DNA of 64,000 nucleotides from Pyrocephalus nanus. Its lineage: Eukaryota > Chordata > Aves > Passeriformes > Tyrannidae. The translations under genes and the position numbers were made by a program. Positions 22,401 to 34,400 of this stretch are shown here, in pieces (within the stretch, counting starts at the first letter, position 1; each line of letters starts with the position of its first letter). The notes under the pieces are model-generated. The model saw only the letters and a program-made list of their open reading frames with translations. It was not told the origin of the DNA and did not search any database. Location of the stretch: contig CM076277.1 of NCBI GenBank assembly GCA_038380795.1, positions 2,075,501-2,139,500 of the forward strand, in the 5' to 3' direction.

Positions 22401-25400
22401 CTCCTGTAAGCAGTGTAAATTATTTTGCTTCGAGAAGTTTAGATGTAGGTTTGATTTTTGACAGAAGCCTGAGATTACTGAGTCAGAAAAATAATGGGCT
22501 CCTGTGTTTCCTCAGCAAGCAGTTGCAACTTCTTTATTTTCCTTTTGGCTGCACGAGACACACATAATTACTTTGGTGATTTGAACTGCCATTTAACAGG
22601 CAGGGTGCTCATCCCTGTAATACAGTGAGCACTGAGAGGATCCCTAGTATATGTCACTAAAAATAAAAAAGAAATAAACCAAACCAAAGCAACCCAAAGC
22701 CAAGGCCACTTCCTGGCTTAGGTAGGGCAGTGGGTTGTGGAGTTTTCAAATTTTTCTTAATTTTTCTTCCCCTGATGTTAGCAAACAGGAATGGCTGACA
22801 GCTCTTTAGGATCTTTGCTATTAGTTATTGTGGCCTTTGAAGTTTCAGCACATGTGCCTGTGTTCTGGATGATGCACTGGAAGTGTTTTGGGTGCACTGG
22901 CAGGCCAGAAACAAAATGAGAAGTGCCAAAGCACCTGGGAATGCCTCATGTCAGTCATCATTTGGGATTCCTCTCTTGCTCTCCAAGCTTAGTCAGCCAA
23001 GTTTCATTTTTCTAGGAAAACTTACTATTTTTAGGACATTTCATTTTAGGACATTATTTACTATTTCTAGGACACGTCTGGTGTGTGACTTCTTTAATAT
23101 TTAAAACTTCAATTATACAAAACTCTCTCAGTGGTGTACATCACTTAGAGTTAATGGAGAAAACCAGGAATTGTGAACTGGACTCTTTGGAGTCTCTGTA
23201 AGGAATTTCTTTTTCTGTTATTGTGTCAAACTAGATTAGGAAGGATATTCAAGAAGCCATTTAATAACTTCTTCCCCTCGAGGCGAGGTTCATTATCCTC
23301 ATGCCATTACTGGCACAGTTCAGGGTGCTCCTGAAAACCCCAGGTGGTTGTGGTTATCAGGAGAAGCGTTTGCAGCGAGTGGCAGCGCATTTAGCGAGCC
23401 CAGCAGGGCTCAGAGGGGCTCTCAGGAGCGCAGGGTTCAAGTGTTGCCTTTCCTTTCTGCCGCAGAAGATCAAGGTGGCGGCGCTGCGCATGTACACGTG
23501 CTGCGTGGAGAAGACCGACTACGAGGAGTTTTTCAGCAGTAAGTAACGGCTTGGTGGTTGTGGGGCTGCTGCTGCTGCCCCGTGTTGTGGGGTGGAATTG
23601 TGTCATTGGATGTACCGGTCCCGATAAACGTGACATCAAAAAGACTTTTCCTTGTCGGGCCCTACCGGCGCGTGGCCGGCTGGGAGCTCGCGGTGCCGCG
23701 GCTCCGGAGTGACCAGGGCAGACTGGAGGCTGGGATTGTCACATTTTACCTGCTGCAGTGGGGATGGGTAAAACTCAGAATATCCTGGACTTTGAAGGAT
23801 ATTGCCTTTTTTATTACCAGGTGTGGCATAAACTAAGAATTCAGGTATCTCTTCCCTGTTGACACTGGTCAGATGGTCTCTGTGTCCTGCACGGTGCTGC
23901 CTCCGGTGTAACTGGGATGCAGGATGAGAACCATCCCCGGTGTAACTGGGATGAAGGATGAGAACCATCCCCGGTGTAACTGGGATGAAGGATGAGAACC
24001 ATCCCCGGTGTAACTGGGATGCAGGATGAGAACCATCCCCGGTGTAACTGGGATGAAGGATGAGAACCATCCCCGGTGTAACTGGGATGCAGGATGAGAA
24101 CCATCCCCGGTGTAACTGGGATGAAGGATGAGAACCATCCCCGTTGTAACTGGGATGCAGGATGAGAACCATCCCTGGTGTAACTGGGATGCAGGATGAG
24201 AACCATCCCTGGTGTAACTGGGATGCAGGATGAGAACCATCCCTGGTGTAACGGGGATGCAGGATGAGAACCATCCCTGGTGTAACTGGGATGCAGGATG
24301 AGAACCATCCCCGGTGTAACTGGGATGCAGGATGAGAACCATCCCCGGTGTAACTGGGATGAAGGATGAGAACCATCCCCGGTGTAACTGGGATGAAGGA
24401 TGAGAACCATCCCCGGTGTAACTGGGATGCAGGATGAGAACCATCCCCGGTGTAACTGGGATGAAGGATGAGAACCATCCCCGTTGTAACTGGGATGCAG
24501 GATGAGAACCATCCCCGGTGTAACTGGGATGCAGGATGAGAACCATCCCTGGTGTAACTGGGATGCAGGATGAGAACCATCCCCGGTGTAACTGGGATGA
24601 AGGATGAGAACCATCCCCGGTGTAACTGGGATGAAGGATGAGAACCATCCCTGGTGTAACTGGGATGCAGGATGAGAACCATCCCCTTCCTCTGAGGCAC
24701 AACTTTTTTATGGTACAAGATCATGGGGTCCTACCTGTCTCTCTCCCCCATGGCTGGGCCAGGTTTGGCTACGACTTAGAGACTTCCTACATTTTTACTG
24801 ACCGCAACCAGGACACATCTCTTGCCTGGGTAGAGAGCATGACTAGAACAGAGACACAAGTCCCTCCTGTAAGTATATAGGTATGACATTGGCTTGGATT
24901 GGCTTGGCTTTTCCATGCTGTACACAACTATTAGCTAAAAATCTTGTTGCTGCTTTGAGTAGTATCAGGTCTGGCTGGTGAAGGGCAAAGATGTGTTTTT
25001 GAGACTTACATAGGCTTCAGTAATGTTTTTTCTTATGTGCATCATTTCCTATGTCAGTGTGCTTAAGCTGTAGTAGACCCATTACCTGGATCTGGCCTGT
25101 CACTGGGATTCCTGAGCTACCAAGTACTTTCTTAGAGCACAGGTTGGGCTCTGCCTCTTGAGAGATCAGCTGAAGGGACATCTTCATCCAGTGCAGAGCT
25201 TATTGAGGGTGGTTAGTTACATGGTGTTGCTACTGCAAGATTTTCCAGTGGTTTCCAGAAGGTTTTCCAAACCTATGATGTGGTTTCAGCGGCTGCAGGA
25301 GTGAGAGGACTCTGTGAGCAGTGGGATTCGCCATCAGTGATCAGAAACTGAGAACCTCATTTTCCCTGTGCACAGCCCTCTCCCCAGCTGTGTGCCCCCC

Positions 25401-28400
25401 CCAGGCTTGCTCAGATAAGTTCTCTTCTGTTTGTGGTATTTACCTCTCAGACAGGGGCTTTCCTGTTTTTAGCTGGTGTTTCACCATCTCTGTTTAATCA
25501 CACAGAGATACATAAATGTTGTCCTAAATTAAAATTTAAAGGACTATCAAAGCATGTCTGTGAAAAAGATACTGGCAGAGATTTTCAGACTCAGTAGTAT
25601 TGAGTAAAATAACTTCAATTGTGGTTTTGCTTTTATCTTACTGTTTTAAAAAGAAAACATGTATTTTAAAGGTTAACATATATTTGCATTGACTCGAGAC
25701 AGTTGCTGCCTAAGGATCAAGGCAGTTTGCTGGGATTGATGGAGTGCATGGGTGGTGTAAGAACACCTGTGGCTCTGGGGTCAGTGCTTGTGGTCCCAAA
25801 GAAATTGTTCACCATGTCTTCATCAAGCTGGGTCAGTCAGCAGCTGGTTTTGTCCCTTTTTCAACTACAGATGGACATTGCTTAAGCTCGTTGTTCCCTG
25901 CTCAAGGAGCAGCCTGTGGGGATGAGTAGGAACAGAAAAAAATAACTCTGAGCTCTCTCCCCTGGTGCCTGCAGGGCTGGGGAGCCCCGAGGGCAGGATG
26001 GTGCTGCCTGTGCTGTGGTTCTGCTCTGCTGCCCCCAGCACTCCTGGCTCTGGTTGCAGGGTGTTGATATCCCAGTGAACTGCACAGAGGCAGCTCTGCT
26101 CTCTGGAGAGCTTATTAGCCCTTTCTGTGCCGTGTGTGAGCCCTGTTACCCCACTGAGCTGACCCTGGGAACCCACAGCCATCCGTGTGTGAAACAGCTC
26201 GTGGGCTCGTTAACCCTGAGCGAGCAAACCAGTTCCTCAGAGAGCCTTCTCCAGTGCTCCTGCACGTGCTGTTGTGCTGTGCTTGTGCTGTGGCAGGAAC
26301 AGCAGCTGCACTGGGACCTGATGGAACTTGGACTGGTGTGTGGAATTTGTCAGGTAGTGCTCTGACAGAGGGTGGAGAGTGGGTAGTGTGAGGACTAGCA
26401 CAATGTCTTATGGGTTCTCTTCCTATCTCACTGTATGTCTGCTGATGAACCCTGGAATTTCCAACTTTCTGTGACACAGTGAACTGCCTGCCTCTTATAT
26501 GCCTTAGAACAGCAGTTCCCAAAATACAGACTATGGATGTGCAAGTCATAAGGCTGCTGTAGAACATAAAGGAGGTGTTTTAATTGAGACTCTCAGTATT
26601 GTACTGCACTTCCTTTCATTATTACCTGCCATTCTGTGGTCTCTTGGGTTTGGATCATTCATGGACAAAACATTGGAACTCTGCTTTAGAGCTTGTATCC
26701 CAAATGTCTGTACTGTGCTGCTTATGTGGAAAGAGGAGCTGTTTTAGGACTTCAGCTGTTTCTTGTTTAAAGGAGAAGAGAGAAGCAATAGAGGGAGCAG
26801 CAAAGTTCCTGGTGCCAGGCTTGGCACAGAGCTTGGGGAGTTGCAGCCTGTGAGGAGGGAGCTGTATGCCTGGCCTCACACCTGGAAGGTCAAAACAGCT
26901 TCCAGGATCAGGCACGTGATACTCAGAGCTGAGCTGGAGTTTGGCTGATGAACATGGACTGTAGGGTTACTTTGAATTCATCTTCAACTATTAACACTGT
27001 TAACTGCTCTCCTGTCAGGCAGCTGCAGCAGCAGGGAGCTGACCCTACCAAAACAGCCTTTTGGTGGCTTTTGGTGGGACTCAAAGCAGCTCCAAAGGAC
27101 TCTGGATTCTTGTGTCTCCCATAGCCCATCAGCTGCCTGTCACACTCAGGGGAGCACTGACACAGTGCACCTGTTCTCTTGCAGGATGTGGGGATATTAT
27201 CCCAGTGTGTCCTTCCTAAAATTGTGGGAGTGGCAAAGATGATCTGTCATGAAAAAGTCCATGGTCAAGTTTTGCATCCCTTACCTCATGGACTTTAAGT
27301 GCTGAACATGACTGCAGGAAAACATGTCCATAATCCTGAGCATCCATGTCTTTTAAATGTGACCAGGATGTGTTCTATATACAGAACAGGTTTATTCCCC
27401 AGCTGTCATCACAATAATTTCATAGGTAGCTTTACCAGCAGACATTCTTTCTGTATCTAATTGTATTCTGTGGGGAATAATTTTCTGTTTCATTATAGGA
27501 TGGAATTTTCTCCCCAGTTAGTTTCCCAGAGTAAGGTGTTCCAACCCTCTAAGTCTTAGAATTTCATTCTTTTTACAGAGCTGATAGCTGAGGGTAGACT
27601 TGTTGCTTTAAAGGAGCCACCCCTCCTTTAAATTTTCGATGCAGACGGTCCTAATATAGAAGCTAAAAAATTATTTATAAAAATAGAATTGCAACACTTG
27701 GAAAGTTAGAGAAAAAAAATCTTTCCTCCTGGGTACTGAATAGGTCTTTACAAACTTTCCATGTTTCCAGGAGCAGAGGTGTGAGCTTTGCTTTCCACTG
27801 CAGACTGATTTCTGTGGTGGGGGACTGATCCATGGGAACTCCGTCTTGAGAAACCTCTGTCTGAACTGGGTGTTTGACTCCTGCCTGTGGAACCTCTGTT
27901 GACTGAAATGGTTTGGTTAATGCAGGCATTGTGTGCTCCTGCCCCAGTTAGAGATGCCTTGGCGTGGCTTTTGGTCAAAGTAGTCATTTCTAGGCACAGG
28001 AACTATTTCTAATGGGAATGAGAGAGCCAGAAGGGGAGAAGGCTGAGGGAGATTTGTGTTTAATCTCCAAACACAGACTGTTAGTGTCTTTGTGCTGTCT
28101 TAGAGGTGATGGATGGGCACTGATGCTGAAGCTTGGCACCCCCTAGGACTGATGGAGTCACCTCTCTGGGGAGGGAGGAATAGTCATGGTTTGTTTGGTC
28201 CTTCTGGTGGTTGCCTGACCAGAGTTGGCAAACATAAAGGAAGAGGCTGGGAAAGTATTGCTGCATGATCCAGGTGAATCTCCTTGGGAATACTTAAGAG
28301 CCAGGAAGTATAGGAGTCAGGAAGGAATATATTAAACACAGGGAAGATAAGGTTGACTTCTTGGGGCACATCTGACCAGGGAGCCTGTTTCTGAATGCTC

Positions 28401-31400
28401 TCTGGGCCTCTTCCAGCCAGCTTTGAGCAGCCCAGAAGACAAGGCCAAGTGCTGGGTAGGCCAAGGCGACTGTGTCAGGTCCTTCTCATTAGGGATTTCC
28501 CTTAAAAAGTTCTCCAGGAAACAAATGTCAAGGTGAGTGCCTGGGAGGAAGGTTTAGGACTGTCAGGAACTGAAGGATTAGTGTGCACAGAACTCATAGG
28601 CCCATTGTTTTCAAGCATGAGGAGGAGGACTCTGGTTCCTGTGCCACACAGCCTAAATCTCCAGCCTCACATCCTAAGGGCACGTGGAGATCCATCCTGT
28701 GAGCACACATAGGGACAGGCCAGCTCTGGGAAAAACAGTGGCTGTGGGAGTAGAGCTAAACCTGCCAACAGGTTGGTTGGTCAGTGGTTTTAATCCAAAT
28801 GTAGCCTGACAGGTACGCTCAGAGTGCCGGGGGCTGTGCTGGAGTAAATCAGGGCAGATTGATTGATTTACAGATTCACAGATTTACTCTGACAGTGGAA
28901 TCAGAGACACAGAATTCTGTCCCTGGCAGGAGAGAGAAGCACATGTAAAGGATGAGTGTAAGAACAGAGCAAGGCATCCATTGATTCCTCCCTGTTACTC
29001 ATTACTGCTTTGGGACTTTATGACCTAGAAGCCACATGTTTGTCTCCTTCCCCATTGTTTAATTTTTCTGCCTTGTAAATGTTATCCCAATGAGCCCCAA
29101 ACACCTGAAATCTTTCAGAATCTGCGGTGTCCTGTGGCTGCATGTGCCAGAGTTTGAGCACAAACATGACAGTAAATTATATTTCCTCCGATGTATATGT
29201 ACTCTTATTACTGAAAATAAATTACCAAAGTGCATTTAGATTTTTGTGTTAGGGACAAAACGTGATGGAGTTCATATTAACATTTAGTTTTGCTTTTGTG
29301 TTTTTCCCCCCTCTCATCAAGGGTGCCAAATGCCTGATACTTTGAATTCATGGTTCCTAGTAGCCCAGCTTCATGTTTGGTAAGTGAAAATCAAAATAGT
29401 AATATAATTATTTTCAGGAAATAGAGTGATACGTATCTTAATGTGAGGAAAAAGTAGGCTCTGTGGTTGTTGCTAATAGAGAATTTATTCATTTTACTGA
29501 TGACTGAATTACAGCAGTTTTCTACTGAAGAACAAAAAGTGCCATAGAGAAGCTGACATCTCTTACATCTCAAAATTCCTCACTAGTGGAATGATCTTTG
29601 CCATGAGTTTTCTAAAAGCCTTTCTCAGGCTCTGTGGAAAAATCTTACTTGGGTGTTTTAGGAAAAGTTTAAATGTATGTAAAAGTCTTCTAAATTGGGA
29701 GAATTTGTGGTGATGAGAAGCATTTAACAAATTATAGCACTGGCATTTATTCTTGCACCTCTGAAAGGCACATGCAGGGGGGTGAATGCCAGCTTGGCTG
29801 CATGTAAAAATATCTGACACCTTAAACATGACATTTTTTTCCCTTTTTTTTTTTTTTTGAAAGTAGTAGCCAAAAAAAATCAGGTTTTCATCTAGCATTG
29901 CCTACTTGTAAAGGTCAGGGGATGCACAAGGGAGTGCAGTCATTTTTGTAAATGCCAGATCTTGCAGGGAACTGAAGTCCACAGACTTGGGGTTCAGCTG
30001 TCCAAAGGCTGAAAGGAAGTTTGTACTGAAATAGCTGCACTTAAGGCCCCTTATTTCCTTGCTTCCTCTTTTTCCCCTCCCCTCCTTTTAATTGCCTGTC
30101 TCCTCAATGTATTGAAAGATGGGGCAGCTCATTACACTAAAGAGTGAACAAATTAGCAGAACCATTGAAATTGTAATCAGTGAATGAATCAGTGGAATCA
30201 AGGAAGGAAGGCCCTTGAGATTTGCAGTTTATTTATTTCCTACTGTTCCCTGTGGGAAAAAGGCTTTTAAAATTAATTGATAAGCTAATAATTCATATAG
30301 ATATTTGGAAAACCAGTGCAATAAATATTGAAAAGCAAACTGTGCCTGGGGAAAAACAAAAAGAGATAAGATGAATCTGCTAAGAACACACTTTTTTTCC
30401 ACATCATCTTTGTTTCTCACTGACAGGAAAATATATCCTGTGATTGATACACAGTATGAAATTCAAGATTAAGAATAAAAATAAACAATGGAACTGTGAT
30501 AGAGATGGAACTGGTATAGGATAGGCACAAATTTCTGAGATCAAAGCTACGTGGGTTTCTTTTGAAGAAAGGCGAGAGTTGCCATGCTTTGAGCTGGTGA
30601 TGGTAAGGAGAGATTCACTGAGGAGAACTGAAATTCTCTTCTGTGGAGGATGTGGTGGACAGGCTGACAGCAGTATCCTACACACGCAGGAGAGAACCAA
30701 ACCCCTCTGCCTCGTGTGACAGCAGTGGAAATTCGAGTGTGGAGGGCAGCACTGAAGGTTGATTTTTCCTGGGTATGTGAGTCTGGCTCCTCTGTGTTCC
30801 TGGCAGCTTGACCTCAGGAGCACTGTCATTCTGGGCCTCAGATGGGAGGTTGAGTTTGATATTCCAGGACACAGAAGCCTGTGCCAGGCCTGCTCACTAC
30901 CTGGGTCACTGGGAATTGCTGCAGGCTTTGCTGCTGATGAGCTCAGTGACCAGCATCCTGCCATGGCATAATTTACTTTCCCAGGCAGATTTATGGCCAT
31001 GCTCTCTGGGATTCTCTTTCTTTGAGCAGTTTGACCTCAGTAAAGTGGGAGCAGATTTTGCTTTTGCTGGCTCTGGCAAGGTCAAGGACATCCTGCCCTG
31101 TCTGAAGGCTCTGGTCCTGTCTCTCTTGCTGGACCATTCACCTCAGAGCCTTGAAACCTTCCTGACCTTGTGGCCAACGACCTGCACAGAGGTTTTGATC
31201 GTGATCTGCTCCCCTTTGCAGAGCAATCTGCATCGCTCTCTGATGTACTGACTTCTTCCCTCTTATTCAGGGTTTTAGTTTCCACTGATTGACAGGATCT
31301 TCTGGAGCTGGAGGAGGTGAGAATTTTTTCTAGTTTGGTGAACTTTACCTCCTTTCTTGCTGTTGTAATTTCCCAGCCTCTTTTGGTCTACTTTTCTGTG

Positions 31401-34400
31401 CCCTTTGTGTCCCAGTTCTTAAGGACTTGAGGTGCTTGTCAGGGCAGAACTTCTTATGTTACAGATTCTTGTGGGTCCTCTTTGACTCTCTGGCTCTTAT
31501 TTCTTCTTGTCTGGTGAATAGGATTTTTCTACTTACCTCCAGTCAGAAAGGGAGGAATTCAGGCTCTCTTGTTTAGCTTCTGCTTTTGCAAACTTCTTTC
31601 AAGACAATGTTCCTTTAGAAACAATTCAGTGCCTTCCAAGGCAGTGCTAAAATCATGCTTTAAAAAAATCAACCCATCCATATTATTTAGAAAATCAACC
31701 TATCATTATGCTTTCCTAGATGTCATGTTTTCATAGGCTGTTTCTGTTACTTCACACCTTTGATGTCAGGGGGACTCCTGGCTTTATGTTTGGAAGTCCA
31801 GACCTTTAGAGAATCTCAAGCTGTTCATCTCCACTGCTGGTCTGCATTTTCCCACACAGTGTGAGTGGATTACTGGCTGAGTCCAGAGCTGTTACCAAAC
31901 TGCCAAGGAAATGACTTGGGTGACTGCTAAGAAGTGCCTTGCTTCAGTAGTTATCCTGTAGATGCCTAGAGCTCCCTTCATATTTTCACCAGACCAAGTA
32001 TGGTGACATCCCTGAAGTATTTAGGATCAAAATAGTCGTGCTGCAATTCCTGCTCTGAAAGGATCAAAGACCTGTTGCAAAAATTCATCTAAGCATTGTT
32101 ATTCTTCAGGAAATCTGCACTTGAGAAGGTTTTGATCAGCCTGAGGAAGTCCAGAGGAGAACAAGAACCACTAAATACGTAGAAAACAATTCCTTCAGGA
32201 AAAGATTTCTCTGATTTGTATGGGAAGACTGAGGGCACTGTCCTCTTTTGAAATGTGCTGCTTCAGAAGAAAGGGAACAGGCTCAGTTTCATGGGAGAGG
32301 GCTTTAATTGCATCAGAATAGTTCTGCTTGAGAGAGGTTTTAGGAATAAGTTTATTTGGAACGTCTCAGGGATTTTGTTGGTCCTGCCTTAACCTGAGGG
32401 AACGGGCTACAGTGGCCTGAGCCAAGGGCCCAGGGGCGAGGAGGCTGCACAGCCAGGCTGGGTTCTGTCAGCTGGTCCCAGCAGAGCCCTGGCCATGCTG
32501 GAGGTACAGCAGTGAGAACAGGCAAACCTCCTTGGGGTGAGTTCAGAATTGTGCTCGTTGTCACCGTTCACTGCAGTGCAGTGTCACACCAGAGCTGGGG
32601 CAGAGTCTGCTCAGCAGCTTCCTGCCGTCCCCCGAGCTGGTGGCTGTCCATGAATGGCTTAAACAGAATAAAGCCCTCCAGAACTTCTGTTGACACTTGT
32701 GTTGTTAAGCCAGAGGAGTGTCTGAACAACACAGCTCCAGATACAGGTGCTCTGGAGCAACTGAGGCAGCAGGAATGAGTGGCCAGGGGCAGGGGACAGC
32801 GGGAAGCTCCGAGTGGGCTTTGCCCTTATTGGATCATCTCAGCTCAGGGCATGGCACAGGGCAGTCATCAGGGTGGTGCCAACCCTCGCTTCTGGTCTTC
32901 CAGCCCATCTGGCATGCTGGGAATACTGACAGAAGCAGTTGTAGCTGAGGCTGTTGTGGGAGATGGCATCATCTCAGCTGAGATGGGTCAGGTTACAGAT
33001 GCTCCTGTTCCTTTTCAGTCATCCTTTCACATCATTTTCTTCAACAGAATCTCTCTGCATAACTTAAATAAAGCAAAAATTATCCAACCCAAGCAGTGTG
33101 AGGTAGACAGCTTTCTAAAGATAGTTTGCAGTAACTTTGCTTTCATTGTTTGATGAAGATGAGTCAGTATTTGACTAAACTACAGCACAGATTGTGCAGT
33201 GAAACAATAAAATGTTTCACACCACGGTGATCTAGTTAGGAGGTTTATAGGCTTTAAAGAGTCTGTGTCTTTTAAACCTCAGACAGCAGGTGAAGTAACA
33301 AACTACCAAACTTTCAAATAAACTGCAAAATTCCATGATCTCACTCGTGGTGCTGCAGAACAGCTCTGTGACAGCACTGCATCCAAGCACAGAGCTGCCT
33401 TTGAAGCCCTGTGAGTAGCAGGTTTTCCTCTGAACACCCCTCCAGACCTGCTCATCGCTGACCAGTTGTTGGCTGTTGGTCTGTCACCACTCTCTCCTCC
33501 TGCTCCTCCACCACTAAAGGCACACAGGGTAGGAACCACCATTTGTGCTTGGGAGGAGGTTTTCTTGCCAAGCCACTCTTTTTCTTTTTTTTTCATCCCT
33601 GAGTTTGTGTATTCAGCAAGAGAAGTGTAAAAATGCTTTTTTAGCCCCAAATTGGTCCTTTAAACTGAGTCATTTTGACTTGAGAGTGTGTAAAAATTTT
33701 GGATTCAGTCACTCTTACTAATAACTCACCTTTTTGTACAGCTCAATTATGTAAATGCTCAAAAAGAACAAAAGTTTTCAAACTGGTGGAATAGACCCTA
33801 CAGTTTTAAGCTCTTTGTTTTGTGGAAGAGCTGGTACCTGAACAGCTGTTCTCTGACCACTGTTTGAGCAGAAAGCTTTGTCATCTTTCTGTGAAAAAGT
33901 GAGGATTTGGTTTTGATACCATCTTAATCACATTTGTTTGCTGGGACAGTGGTGCTGTTGGACTAACACCGAGTTCTCACTGCCATAGGATAAACCTTGG
34001 GAATCCTTACACAGCTCTGGTTCCTGAGACAGAAATTGCCACAGTCTTCCCAGTGTTCCCTTGGCTGGCTGCCCTTGCCCTTCTCCTCCCGTCCTCTCCC
34101 TGGAATCTCTCACCCTCTCCAGCTTGGAGGTCTCCTTCTCATGCCTCTTTTGCAAGTTAATGTCTTTACTAGTCGGTAGACAGGAAAATCCATCATAAAG
34201 ATTTTCATCTGTCCTTTTACAGGACACACCTCAGGTGTTTATGATTTATCCCTGTTGAGTTGGCATTCACAGGTCACCAAATTCTTTTAATGCCTGTAGA
34301 TCTTCTAAAGAAACGAACCTATTAAAAAAAAATTGTTTTTACCTCTCAGCTCTTGTGGCACTGTTGATATGCACCAGCTTCCCAGTGGCCTCCAGCTGTG

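Noticed and set aside
23636..24724. Minus-strand ORFs of 257-362 codons with a repeated 34-residue peptide
   Set aside because: They are stop-free translations of the 34-bp intronic minisatellite in three frames. There are no unique coding flanks, and the span lies inside a UQCC1 intron.
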